A DNA stretch of 64,000 nucleotides from Sutterella megalosphaeroides (GCF_003609995.1 NZ_AP018786.1:1188001-1252000); one strand, 5' to 3'; positions 15,888-24,672 are shown, counted from the stretch's first letter. The notes: generated from the sequence alone by a model not told the origin. Translations and numbers: made by a program.

Positions 15888-18227
15888 TCAGCGTTCGGCG
15901 ACGATCGGAATCACGCGCGGGCGCTTCGCCGCGTCGCGCTTCGCGAAGGACTTCATGTAGAACCACATGAAGACGAGGACGAGAAGCGAGACGCCGATTG
16001 CCACGGTCGCGTAGATGGGATCGGCCGAGAAGTTGACGACGCGGTAGAAGATCGTCGCGGCCGAGAAGCCGAGCGCCGTCGTCCACACGCAGGCAAAGAC
16101 CGTCCAGGCCGTACCGACTTCGCGGTAGACGGCGGCGATGGCGGCGCAGCAGGGCATGTAGAGAAGCACGAGGAGGAGGTAGGCAAAGGCGGCCGACTGC
16201 GACGCAAAGAGCGTGCGGATCGTGTCGATCGTACCCGTGGAGACTTCCTGTTCTTCGGCGGCTGCGGCTTCGTCCGAGAGGTCGCCCACCGTAATGCCGA
16301 GGGGGTCGACGAGAGCGGAGCCGAGGCCCGCGAGGTTTTCACCCGTGACGGAAAGCGCTTCGCCGAGCGTCGCCGTGAAGGAGAAGCCTTCGTCTTCTTC
16401 GGCGGCACCTTCTTCGGCCGCGTTTGCGGCGCCCATTTGGTCGTAGAGCGAATTGAGCGTGCCCACGACGGTTTCCTTCGCGAAGATGCCCGTGAAGATG
16501 CCGACGGCGGCAGGCCAATTCTGTTCTTCAACGCCCATCGGTTCGAGGATCGGCACGATCGTGCGGCCGACCGACGACAAGACCGACTTTTCGGTGTCTT
16601 CATTACCGAAGGAGCCGTCGGTACCGAGCGAATTGAGGAAGGAGATCGCGGCGACGATGACGACGATCACCTTGCCGGCACGGAACATGAAGCCCGAGAC
16701 GCGATCCTTGGTGCGGGTGAGGACACCCTTCAGGGTCGGGATGTGGTAGGGCGGAATTTCCATGACGAAGGCGGACGCCGCACCGGGAAGGGCACTCTTC
16801 TTGAGGAGGAACCCGGTCAGAACCGCGGCGACGATCCCGATCAGATAGAGCGCGAACACAAGGTTCTGCCCGTTCGTGGGGAAAAAGGCCGTCGCAAAGA
16901 GGACGTAGACGGGCAAACGCGCGCCGCAACTCATGAAGGGCGCCATCATCACGGTGATGATCCGATCCGACGCCCGGTCCATGGTGCGCGCGGCCATGAT
17001 GGCGGGCACGTTGCAGCCAAAGCCCACGATCAAGGGAACGAAGGCCTTGCCGGGGAGCCCGATCGCACGCATCATGCGGTCCATGACGAAAGCGGCACGG
17101 GCCATGTAGCCCGAATCTTCAAGGACGGCAAGGAACAAATAGAGGAAGAAGACGACCGGAATGAAGGTGGAGACCGTCTGAAGACCCCCGCCCACGCCGT
17201 TCGCAAGGAAGACGCGCAGCCAGTCGGGCGTTCCGATCGAAGCGAGAAATTCGCTTAAACCCTCGACCATGACGCCGCCCACGAGAATGTCGAAGAAGTC
17301 AATGAAGGCCCCGCCCACGTTCTGCGTGAAGAGGAACATCACGTACATGATGAGAAGGAAGATCGGGAGCCCCAACCAACGGTTGAGCACCACGCGGTCG
17401 ATGCGGTCCGTCATCGTTTCGGAAACTTCGCCCTTGCGCGTGACGGCGGCCTCGGTCACCTGAGCGACGAAGTCGTAGCGCGAGCCCGCGATCGCGATGT
17501 CGAGGTCCCCGTCGTAGGCGGCGTTCATCGCGTCGATGATTTCCGCAACGCGCGCACGGGTCGCTTCGGGGAGGCGCTCCGCCAAACCCGGCGCGCCTTC
17601 AAGGAGCTGCAGCGCGTACCAGTCGGGGCGCTTCGCTTCGTCCGCTTTGAGAAGGTCGGAAATCTTGCGCACGGCCGCGGTCGTCTTTTCGTCGAATTCG
17701 ACGCCGAGAGGCGGAATGCTCGGACGGGCGATGAAGTCGGAGAGGGCCTGCTTGAGTTCGTCCAAGCCCTTTTCGCGCGAAGCGACGATCCCGACCACGG
17801 GGCAGCCGAGGCGACGGGAAAGCGCGTCGAGGTCGATCGAGAGGCGGTGCTGCTTCGCAATGTCGAGCATGTTCACGACGACGATCATCGGAACGCGCAT
17901 TTCGATCAACTGCGCCGTGAGGTAGAGGTTGCGTTCGAGGTTCGAAGCGTCGACGATGTTCACGACTGCTTCGGCTTCGTCCGAGAGGATGTAGTCGCGC
18001 GCGATGCGTTCGTCTTCGCTCGTCGACGAGGAGGGCGTGATCGAGTAGATCCCCGGCAGGTCGACGAGGTCGATCTCGTCGCCGCCGAGCTTGAAGTGCC
18101 CGACCTTCTTGTCGACCGTGACGCCCGGCCAGTTGCCGACGTGTTGGCGCGAGCCCGTGAGGGCGTTGAAAAGCGTGGTCTTGCCGCAGTTGGGATTGCC
18201 GACGACGCATAAGGTACGTGTGGTCAT
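15888..18227 (-). CDS. feoB: Ferrous iron transporter FeoB
   Basis: 779 residues. The N-terminal G domain has G1 GNPNCGKTT (10-18), DLPGIYS (G3) and NMLD (G4); a helical GDI-like domain follows, then the polytopic membrane part with the Gate motifs (GFGCNVPAIMAARTM and the later GIFAKETVVGTLNSLY). It imports Fe2+ across the inner membrane. The C-terminus ends in a basic tail without the Cys-rich segment seen in some FeoBs, and no FeoC is present. It follows two FeoA genes and shares their Fur-box promoter. Confidence 0.97.
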   Translation of the reverse strand: MTTRTLCVVGNPNCGKTTLFNALTGSRQHVGNWPGVTVDKKVGHFKLGGDEIDLVDLPGIYSITPSSSTSEDERIARDYILSDEAEAVVNIVDASNLERNLYLTAQLIEMRVPMIVVVNMLDIAKQHRLSIDLDALSRRLGCPVVGIVASREKGLDELKQALSDFIARPSIPPLGVEFDEKTTAAVRKISDLLKADEAKRPDWYALQLLEGAPGLAERLPEATRARVAEIIDAMNAAYDGDLDIAIAGSRYDFVAQVTEAAVTRKGEVSETMTDRIDRVVLNRWLGLPIFLLIMYVMFLFTQNVGGAFIDFFDILVGGVMVEGLSEFLASIGTPDWLRVFLANGVGGGLQTVSTFIPVVFFLYLFLAVLEDSGYMARAAFVMDRMMRAIGLPGKAFVPLIVGFGCNVPAIMAARTMDRASDRIITVMMAPFMSCGARLPVYVLFATAFFPTNGQNLVFALYLIGIVAAVLTGFLLKKSALPGAASAFVMEIPPYHIPTLKGVLTRTKDRVSGFMFRAGKVIVVIVAAISFLNSLGTDGSFGNEDTEKSVLSSVGRTIVPILEPMGVEEQNWPAAVGIFTGIFAKETVVGTLNSLYDQMGAANAAEEGAAEEDEGFSFTATLGEALSVTGENLAGLGSALVDPLGITVGDLSDEAAAAEEQEVSTGTIDTIRTLFASQSAAFAYLLLVLLYMPCCAAIAAVYREVGTAWTVFACVWTTALGFSAATIFYRVVNFSADPIYATVAIGVSLLVLVFMWFYMKSFAKRDAAKRPRVIPIVAER

Positions 18228-18340
18228 ACGTGTTTTCTCGGATTCGGTTGAGGGGACGGCCTCGGGCGAGAGCTCTCGGGCGGGGACCGTCGGGAAGAAA
18301 TGAAGACGGAATCGTTTCCGGATTCAAGCGAATGGGGCGA

Positions 18341-18568
18341 TTAGGGCGACTCGACCTCGAGAAGCGCCGCTTCGTCCTTGCGAAGGCTCACGAAGCTGCC
18401 GCGCACGCGCAGCTCCACTGGGTCGCCGAGGGGCGCCACGCGCACGATCTCGAAGGCGGTGCCCGGGGTGAGCCCGAGCGTCACGAGACGACGGCGGTAT
18501 TCGGGGTGTTCTTTTCCGAGCGCGACGATGCGCCCTTTGGCGCCGACGGGAAGATGTTGGATTTCCAT
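18341..18568 (-). CDS. feoA: FeoA-domain protein (proximal to feoB)
   Basis: 75 residues with an SH3-like FeoA core (VGAKGRIVALG ... RRLVTLGLTPGTAFEIVRVAPLGDPVELRVRGS...LR). The start at 18568 begins MEIQHLPVGAKG; the frame is open far upstream but that stretch is not FeoA-like. FeoA binds FeoB's cytosolic face and supports Fe2+ transport. It sits 113 bases before feoB. Confidence 0.9.
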   Translation of the reverse strand: MEIQHLPVGAKGRIVALGKEHPEYRRRLVTLGLTPGTAFEIVRVAPLGDPVELRVRGSFVSLRKDEAALLEVESP

Positions 18569-18654
18569 GGTTGTTGTCCTGAAGATTGGAGAAACGGCGT
18601 CGGCGGCCTCTCGGGCGGGTCGTCGGCGAGGTTGGACGGGGGAGCCGTCCGAAA

Positions 18655-18906
18655 TCAGCAAACGTAAATTTTTCGGGCCGTCTCGCGATCGACCCCGATG
18701 CGACCGCACCCGATGCCGAGCATCAGGGGACCTTCGTCGCCGCCTTCGAGCGGCGTTACGGGGCCGCCCACCCGAAGACCGAGCTCCGTCAGTCGGGCGG
18801 CCTCGCCTTCGGGGAGCTTCACGCGCACGACCGTGACGGTCTGACGAAGCGGAGATTCCGTGAGCGGACGGGGACGACGCGAAAGGTCGGAAGTGGTGGC
18901 GGGCAT
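18655..18906 (-). CDS. feoA: Second FeoA-domain protein, first gene of the feo operon
   Basis: 83 residues, FeoA-like (VRVKLPEGEAARLTELGLRVGGPVTPLEG ... GCGRIGVDRETARKIYV). It carries two Cys, in GCG and at the C-terminal residue, unlike the second FeoA. Tandem feoA-feoA-feoB operons occur in several anaerobic lineages. It lies 86 bases before the next feoA and about 110 bases after the Fur box, and is the first gene of the transcript. Confidence 0.85.
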   Translation of the reverse strand: MPATTSDLSRRPRPLTESPLRQTVTVVRVKLPEGEAARLTELGLRVGGPVTPLEGGDEGPLMLGIGCGRIGVDRETARKIYVC

Positions 18907-19012
18907 GTCGTACCTCCCTGAGATGCGTACGTATCAAAAACAAAGAAGAAAACGGTCGACGCCTCCGCGGCGGTTCTCATCGCGGGCGCGATGCATCGAT
19001 AATGCGCATATT

Positions 19013-19035
19013 ACTGATAATTATTCTCAATTTCA
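19013..19035 (-). promoter_or_regulatory. Fur box upstream of the feo operon
   Basis: TGATAATTATTCTCA at 19015-19029 matches the 7-1-7 Fur consensus TGATAATNATTATCA at all but one non-spacer position, in an AT-rich island of otherwise GC-rich DNA. It predicts iron-dependent repression of feoA-feoA-feoB. The rest of the 384-base gap (18907-19290) holds only this site and the terminator at 19187. Confidence 0.78.
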
Positions 19036-19186
19036 ATTGTGGAAAATATTTATTCCGAAGGAATGCGGAGGTTTTCGACTAAAACGGCCTGATTTTCAAT
19101 TTGAGTAAACGATTTTGCGGTTGGAAGAGATTGAATTGGTCCGCGTCGCGGCGCCCGGACGGCAGGCTTCGGTTCCCCGGGGGACG

Positions 19187-19224
19187 AAAAAATCGGGCGA
19201 CCCGACACTGTGTCCGGTCGCCCG
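19187..19224 (-). terminator. Terminator of the LtaS-like gene
   Basis: Stem CGGGCGACC / GGTCGCCCG with loop CGACACTGTGTCC. On the minus strand it is followed by ATTTTTTCG, about 65 bases past the stop at 19291. Confidence 0.8.
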
Positions 19225-19290
19225 TTGAAGCGGTTCAGGGTTCGAGCGCAACCTTCGTTCGGGTTTGGCTCGTCCTTTGAACTCAACGGA

Positions 19291-20541
19291 TTACGGGTTT
19301 CTTGCTGCCGTCTTGGCCGCTCGCACGCTTTCGCGCACGGTCATGTCGGCCAGACCGTGTTTGGCCTGCGCGGCACGAGCCATACGATCCATGAGAGGCG
19401 TGCAGGGCGAAACGCGCACGAGCTGCTCGGGGCGCTCGGGATCAGGATTCGGGCGAAAGCACTCGTACGTGCCGTCCGCGTTGAGAATCGCCGCGCCCCA
19501 CGTGCCGACGGCGAACCCGTGGCTCGTGGGCCCGAAAAAGGAGTCCGCGAGGTCGACCGTCGAGGGCGCCAGAAGGTTGCGCCCCTCGAAGTCGGCGGGC
19601 GTTTTTCCGAGAACGAGCGCGTTGAGGGTCGGGAAGATGTCGCGGTGTCCGACGGGGCGGTCCGTGTCGACCGATCGGCGCGCTTCGGCGGAGAGGAGCT
19701 TCTCGGGAATCCAGAATATGAGCGGAACGCCCATCTGGCGAAGCCAATAACCGTCGGGGTCGTAGGTGAAGCGCGCGTTGTGGTCGCCCGTGGCCGCCAC
19801 CACCGTATGCTCGAGCTGGCCCGACACACGCAGGTCGCGCACGAACCGCCCGAGAGCGTTCGCGGAGTACCGATAGGTTTGTTGCATCGCGCGCGTGTCT
19901 TCGGGCGACTTTTGCCGTACGTAGGCGGGAAGTCGCGAGGGATCGACGGGCGGCACCTCGGCGCCGTCGGGAACGCGGTGCGGCGGGTGGTTGGTGGTCG
20001 AAAGAAGAACGAGGAAGAGTTTTTCGCCTTTGCGGTCCGCTTCGTCGAGAAGCTCCAACGCGTAGCGGAACATCCATTCGTCGCCGACGCCCCAGGTGCC
20101 CGATTCGGCCTGCGGGTAGCGTGCGCTCAAAGCGGCCGCGCCGTAGACGGCATCGAACCCCTGAGTGGGAAAGGTTTCCGCGATCGAACGCCAGCCTTCG
20201 GGGCCCGAGGTGAGGAAAATCGTGCGGTAGCCCGCATCGCGGTAGGCGCGAATTCGCGAGACGGAGAGCGGTTTGCGACCGTAGACGGTCTGAGTGAGGG
20301 GCGTCAAAGGCGTGTCGAAAAGAATGCCTTCGAGCGACGGAAAGGTGCCCGAGCCGATGCAGATGCCTTTTCGAAAGAGGAGTGCGTTTCGGAGTTCGGG
20401 TTCGAGAAGACCGAGTTGGTCGTTGCCTGTTCCGTGTGTTTCAAATTGCTCGCGGCCCATCGATTCCATGAGCGCGAAGACGACGTGAGTATTTTTCAGG
20501 CGCTGAGGCGCGTCAGAAAATGCCGGCCCGGCGGGGGGGGG
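19291..20541 (-). CDS. LtaS/OpgB-like sulfatase-fold transferase, catalytic part (frame begins at poly-C tract)
   Basis: The periplasmic alkaline-phosphatase-fold domain of a membrane phosphoglycerol/phosphoethanolamine-type transferase. Visible landmarks: metal-binding ALMESMG, nucleophile Thr in GTFPSLEG, STTNHPPH, and metal-binding ATGDHNAR. It is in a different frame from the five-helix membrane part at 20513-21385; the two join only if the 9-C tract becomes 8 or 11. The left boundary is the stop; the right boundary is drawn at the tract because upstream codons in this frame are not protein-like. Related enzymes decorate LPS, periplasmic glucans or teichoic acids; the acceptor is unknown here. 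Confidence 0.8.
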   Translation of the reverse strand, partial: PPPAGPAFSDAPQRLKNTHVVFALMESMGREQFETHGTGNDQLGLLEPELRNALLFRKGICIGSGTFPSLEGILFDTPLTPLTQTVYGRKPLSVSRIRAYRDAGYRTIFLTSGPEGWRSIAETFPTQGFDAVYGAAALSARYPQAESGTWGVGDEWMFRYALELLDEADRKGEKLFLVLLSTTNHPPHRVPDGAEVPPVDPSRLPAYVRQKSPEDTRAMQQTYRYSANALGRFVRDLRVSGQLEHTVVAATGDHNARFTYDPDGYWLRQMGVPLIFWIPEKLLSAEARRSVDTDRPVGHRDIFPTLNALVLGKTPADFEGRNLLAPSTVDLADSFFGPTSHGFAVGTWGAAILNADGTYECFRPNPDPERPEQLVRVSPCTPLMDRMARAAQAKHGLADMTVRESVRAAKTAARNP

Positions 20542-21385
20542 TAAATTGATGTTTATCAGTAGGATAGGATGCCTCAGCTTCGCCTTCGATTCTATCCGTT
20601 TCGCTCGCAACGCGCAGAGCCTCGTGCGCGCTTTCGCGCGTCGGGAAACCCAACTTGGCGAGACCTTCGAGAGGATCCCCGTCGGGACGCACGGCGGCCA
20701 ACATCCGAAATTCCTTGTAGGCGGTATAGAGCGCCGCGGGGCCGTTCGGAACCGTCGCATTCACAAACGGATGAGGCGACACCGAAAAATCCTGCTGACG
20801 CAACGGGAAGGTCCCCAGGCTTCCGCGCACGGCAACGGCCAGAAGAAGCGTTCCGGCAACGGCCGTCAAGACGACGCGCGTGAGCTTTTCGGTCGACGGT
20901 TCGGCGCTATTGCGCAGAAGCCGCCCGGCCAAGACGGGCGGAAGCGCCACGAGCAGGAGGACGGCCGCGAGGTACTCGAACACCGGCCAGTCTTCGAGCA
21001 GTGTGGCGACGATCGCCTTCGTGTCGTCCTGAAAAAGCCCGAAGACGACGGCGTTGACGGGCGTCGCGTAAAAGCCGTAGTAGCCGAAGTTGACGACGTC
21101 GAGAAGCGCCGTGACGGCATAGCCCGCGACACCCGCGACGGCCGCCGCCCGACGAAGCGCCGGAAAGCGAATGCCTGCGATCAGAAGCACCCAGGCGGGC
21201 AAAAGCGCGATCGCAAGCCACTTGAGGTCGACGCGCAGCCCCGTGACGAGCCCCGGGATCGCATCCGCCCAGGTGAGCGTCTCGGGGCGGTACGTCCCGA
21301 AAAAGACGAGTCGCACGACGGAGAGTGCGACGATCGATAGAAAAAAGAAAAGCGCCGCGCGCTTTGTATGGTTTGTCCAAGTCAT
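20513..21385 (-). CDS. LtaS/OpgB-like transferase, membrane N-terminal part (frame ends after poly-C tract)
   Basis: 290 codons. Five predicted membrane helices (for example ALFFFLSIVALSVVRLVFFG, LAIALLPAWVLLIAGI, and a last one near VVLTAVAGTLLLAVAVRG), then a periplasmic linker containing VSPHPFVNATVPNGPAALY, the arrangement of LtaS-like enzymes. Just past the linker the frame runs into the C tract (HQFTPPRRAGIF) and stops. The catalytic domain continues one base out of frame. As sequenced, only a membrane stub is made. It lies 162 bases after the methyltransferase-HNH gene, in the same direction. Confidence 0.8.
   Translation of the reverse strand: MTWTNHTKRAALFFFLSIVALSVVRLVFFGTYRPETLTWADAIPGLVTGLRVDLKWLAIALLPAWVLLIAGIRFPALRRAAAVAGVAGYAVTALLDVVNFGYYGFYATPVNAVVFGLFQDDTKAIVATLLEDWPVFEYLAAVLLLVALPPVLAGRLLRNSAEPSTEKLTRVVLTAVAGTLLLAVAVRGSLGTFPLRQQDFSVSPHPFVNATVPNGPAALYTAYKEFRMLAAVRPDGDPLEGLAKLGFPTRESAHEALRVASETDRIEGEAEASYPTDKHQFTPPRRAGIF
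20533..20541 (-). repeat. Poly-C tract (9 C on coding strand): likely phase-variation switch of the LtaS-like gene
   Basis: Nine G on the + strand, nine C in the coding direction, at the junction of the membrane and catalytic parts. Upstream coding reads ACC-CCC-CCC-C; downstream coding starts GCC-GGG directly after the tract, so the two agree only when the number of C minus two is a multiple of three (8 or 11). This is the same base, a similar length and the same two ON lengths as the restriction-modification tract at 3796. Confidence 0.8.
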
Positions 21386-21547
21386 GTCGATCGGTTGAGG
21401 TATGGAAAATCGATGGTGGGTTGAGAAACGAAAAAACGAAGTCGGGTTCTCGGCGCTCTTGGGAGGCCTTGAGCCCGATCCGGTGGGGGTTGATGGGAAG
21501 GTGAAATGCTGTTGGATTGTCGGCAGATCGAAGATCCGCCCCGGGCC

Positions 21548-23596
21548 TCACGGACTCGGCGCGCTCGGGCGCCAGCGGTCCGCATGGTACTGGAGTGCCA
21601 CGGTGTCGGTCGCTTCCAGCAGTGCGTCGAAGAGCTTCGTCTCCCAGCGCGGCTCGCGCACGGCCGAAAGGCCCGCCGCGGGAAAGGCCGACGCCGCCTG
21701 GGCGAAAAAGAGCGCCTCGTACCGGTCGGCAAGAAGCGTCCAGTCGTCGAAGACGCGGTTTCTGCTCTCGTAAAGGAGCGCCGCGCTCGGCAGCCGATCG
21801 CTTTTCCCGCGGTTGACGGAACTCTCCGCGGGAAGGAGGTTCCAGAGGTCGTTCGAGCGGCTCTTCGCCCAGGGGATCACGTGGTCGACGTCGAGCGTCC
21901 GGTCGGTGAGCGGCAGCTCCGACCAGACGCACACGAGTCCCTGATTGCGAATGCGGTCGAGGTACACGGTGCGCGCAAGGGTCGTACTGCGTTGGTCGGG
22001 CTCGGGAATGAGGCGCTCCAGAATCTCGGAGCTCGTGTGCGTCGCACCCGACAACACCGAAAAGCGGTGCGAAAGCTTCGCCCAGCCGAGTGCGACCGAG
22101 TCGGTGAGCCACGGGGCGACCGCCGTCAATTCCCGCCAGAGGTCGGCGGGGAAAACGAGTTCCCCGCAGCGCAGGCGAAAGTCGTCGGGCGTTGCGGGCT
22201 TCGTCGTACGACGCTTCCCGCCGCCGGCGACGTCCTCGTACGGGCGCACGGAAAAGAGGCGGTTCGCGTCCGAGAGTACGGTGAGAAGATTTTCCGAGAG
22301 GGAATTCCCCGCGTAGCGCACGGGCCCGTCTTTGACGGTGCTCGCGACGCTTGTGACGAGTTTCGCGTAGAGGGTCCGACGCCGAACGCGTAGGTCGTAT
22401 TCCTTGGAGTCCTTCGCCCGGAGGGGCCCGAGGGCGGTCTCGGTCCAAGCGCCCGAATAGAGGTCTTGCTTCAAGCGCCAGAGGTCGCCCTGATAATCGC
22501 GAATCAAATCGAAAAGGGGCGCCACGAACCCAGGCCGACGACTCCCGCTCACCTGGCGCGGTGCGTCCTTGAGAAGGTCGTCGTCGGACTTCTTCGGCGC
22601 CCGGACGACTTCCGGCGCATAAAGCCGCCAGTAGTTTTCGATCCAGAGCTCCACCACGCCGTAAAAGGGCACGGCAACCCGCGGGTCGGCGAGGATCCGA
22701 AGCGCGGCGTCCGACGCGGTGCTCGTCGTGCTCGCCGCGATGTGCCGCATTTCCTTGTCCGACAAAAAGCGAACGCCGCCCGAGGAGCGGATGTTGAGGT
22801 CGCACAGGGTTTTGAGGAGGGCGAACTTGTAGGTGGCCGTTTTGGAATCCTGTTCGACGATCCCGAAAAGGCTCGTTCCCGCCCGCACGCGCCCCGTTTC
22901 GCGCAGAAAAACCATCGTGCGCCAGAGGGCGGGGGTCGGTTTCGGGCCCGCTTCGATCGGGTCGGAGAGCGCCACGAGCGAAAAGCCGAGGCGCTCGAAA
23001 AGCGACGTGTAGTGTGCGGCGGGCAGGTTGGAGAAAAACCGTCCGGAGGTCGCTCCGTCCCCGGGGTGCTCCGTCGGGACGGCAACGAGCACGACCCCTT
23101 TTTCGCTCGTGACCGATGCGATGAAGGCCGCCGTCTCGTAGAGTTCCGAAGCGTCGAGGTGCTGAAGAACGCCCGAGGAGGTGACGACGTCGAAGGGCTT
23201 CGCGGCCCCCAACGCGTGAAGGGCCGCGGCCGTGTCGACGCGCAGGCCTTCGGAGGGCGGAAGCTCGAGATGCACGAACCGAAGGCTCCCGGGCGCCGCG
23301 CCCGTTCCGGTCGCACCCGATCCCGCGAGGCGCTGCGCTTCGGCGAGCATGGCTTCCGACCCGTCCGTCGCCGTCACGTCGGCGCCCAAGCGTGCCATGA
23401 AGCGCGCGTCCCGTCCCGAGCCGCAGCCGAGCTCCAAAACGCGCGCGCCGGGAAGGACCCAGCGTCGGTAGAGGGTTTCGAGGGCTTCGGGCGGACGGCT
23501 TTCGGGCGACGCACCGAGCGACTCGTACCGCGCGCAGTAGGTCGGGGCGTCCGCCTCGTAGGCGGCGAGCGTGGCGTTTCGGGTGAGCTCGGACAT
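21548..23596 (-). CDS. SAM-dependent methyltransferase fused to HNH endonuclease
   Basis: 682 residues. The N-terminal domain is a class I methyltransferase (motif I VLELGCGSGRD at 53-63, acidic motif II in VTATDGSEAM, later SSGVLQHLD), looking like a small-molecule or RNA/protein methylase rather than an adenine DNA methylase because no NPPY/DPPY is seen. The C-terminus carries an HNH nuclease (LDVDHVIPWA with H572, N586 in LWNLLP, N595 in SVNRGKS). The middle 300 residues are not recognised. The start at 23596 is chosen because the methyltransferase begins there; a TTG at 23659 would add 21 residues. Neither has a strong ribosome site. Fused methyl/HNH architecture suggests genome defence or a modification-linked nuclease. 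Confidence 0.75.
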   Translation of the reverse strand: MSELTRNATLAAYEADAPTYCARYESLGASPESRPPEALETLYRRWVLPGARVLELGCGSGRDARFMARLGADVTATDGSEAMLAEAQRLAGSGATGTGAAPGSLRFVHLELPPSEGLRVDTAAALHALGAAKPFDVVTSSGVLQHLDASELYETAAFIASVTSEKGVVLVAVPTEHPGDGATSGRFFSNLPAAHYTSLFERLGFSLVALSDPIEAGPKPTPALWRTMVFLRETGRVRAGTSLFGIVEQDSKTATYKFALLKTLCDLNIRSSGGVRFLSDKEMRHIAASTTSTASDAALRILADPRVAVPFYGVVELWIENYWRLYAPEVVRAPKKSDDDLLKDAPRQVSGSRRPGFVAPLFDLIRDYQGDLWRLKQDLYSGAWTETALGPLRAKDSKEYDLRVRRRTLYAKLVTSVASTVKDGPVRYAGNSLSENLLTVLSDANRLFSVRPYEDVAGGGKRRTTKPATPDDFRLRCGELVFPADLWRELTAVAPWLTDSVALGWAKLSHRFSVLSGATHTSSEILERLIPEPDQRSTTLARTVYLDRIRNQGLVCVWSELPLTDRTLDVDHVIPWAKSRSNDLWNLLPAESSVNRGKSDRLPSAALLYESRNRVFDDWTLLADRYEALFFAQAASAFPAAGLSAVREPRWETKLFDALLEATDTVALQYHADRWRPSAPSP

Positions 23597-23887
23597 GAGC
23601 AGGAAAAACAAGCGTTGAGGGTTTGGGATCTTTGAGGCGGTCGGAGCCTCTTTGTTCAATAGCCTATCCGAAAAGGCAACCGACCGTGTGTCCTACCGTT
23701 GCGGAAGGGTTACACTCAGGGGGCACCCGGAAGGATTTTCGGAGAAAACGCACGAACCCGACCGCAAACACGGAAAAGAGCAGGCAACACGAGCGAAGCG
23801 CCCGCTTGCCCGTTTCTCGCGCGATGCTTTGCGACCGACGCCTCGACGGAGGCTGCAGGGAGGAGTCTTTGTATAGAGTCCTTCTAT

Positions 23888-23903
23888 TGAAAATTATTTT
23901 TCA
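23888..23903 (+). promoter_or_regulatory. Candidate operator upstream of dps (Fur-like)
   Basis: Inverted repeat TGAAAA-TTAT-TTTTCA in an AT-rich patch about 180 bases before the dps start. It resembles a degenerate Fur box; OxyR or another regulator cannot be excluded. The remainder of the 483-base gap 23597-24079 shows no gene. Confidence 0.4.
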
Positions 23904-24079
23904 TTAGAAAGTTGCAATTTCCGGCGAGACGTGTTAGGATGACTCCAACAGCTCGGGAGGCTCACTTCTCGGCCCGAACCGTTTCGGTTCGCCCCGATCG
24001 ATCTCCGGAGCCTCCGATCCCGTCAGGAGCCGACGTCCCGAAGGACTTCCGCTTCGCAACTCTTCTGAGGAGAATTCGC

Positions 24080-24562
24080 ATGTCGAACTGCAAGATCAAT
24101 ACCTACCTCGCCAACCTCGCCGTCTGGACGGTCAAGCTTCACAACCTTCACTGGAACGTGACGGGCCACATCTTCAAGCCCCTCCACGAATACACGGAAG
24201 CTCTCTACGACGAAGCCTTCGAAGCTTACGACGCCGTCGCCGAAGTCCTCAAGATGCGCGATCGCATGCCCCTCTCCACGATGAAGGCCTACCTTGAAGC
24301 CGCCACGATCGAAGAAGTCGATCCGCGCGACTTCACCTGCTGCGAAGTCGTTTCGATGGTCGAAGCCGACATGCAGACGATGATGAAGCTCGCTCTCGAA
24401 ATCCGCAACGAAGCCGCCGAACGCGACGACTTCCAGGTTCAGAGCCTCTTCGAAGGTTACATCGAAGGCTTCACGAAGCAGCTCTGGTTCATCCGCGCCA
24501 TGAAGAAGGAAGGCGGCGCTCAGGAATGCTGCGGCGGTTCCTGCGGTTGCGGCGGCCACTAA
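24080..24562 (+). CDS. dps: Dps/ferritin-like DNA-binding protein with Cys-rich tail
   Basis: 160 residues forming a ferritin-like four-helix bundle that oxidises and stores iron and protects DNA from peroxide. Ferroxidase landmarks: HNLHWNVTG near the start and DEAFEAYDAVAEVLKMR about 26 residues later. The start is set by TGAGGAG ten bases upstream and by homology beginning at KINTYLANLAVWTVKLH. The last residues read ECCGGSCGCGGH: four Cys and a His, not a usual Dps tail, possibly a metal or redox site. Monocistronic, with its own terminator. Confidence 0.9.
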   Translation: MSNCKINTYLANLAVWTVKLHNLHWNVTGHIFKPLHEYTEALYDEAFEAYDAVAEVLKMRDRMPLSTMKAYLEAATIEEVDPRDFTCCEVVSMVEADMQTMMKLALEIRNEAAERDDFQVQSLFEGYIEGFTKQLWFIRAMKKEGGAQECCGGSCGCGGH

Positions 24563-24633
24563 TCGCCCGACCCCGGTTCGGAGGCGCAGCCGTTAGGCGT
24601 CTCCGACCGCGCAACACAATTTGAAGTCCGATT

Positions 24634-24672
24634 CGGCCCGAACCTCTCGAAGGTTCGGGCCGAGTTGTTTTT
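24634..24672 (+). terminator. Terminator of dps
   Basis: A perfect 12-bp stem CGGCCCGAACCT/AGGTTCGGGCCG with loop CTCGA region, followed by GAGTTGTTTTT. Confidence 0.8.
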
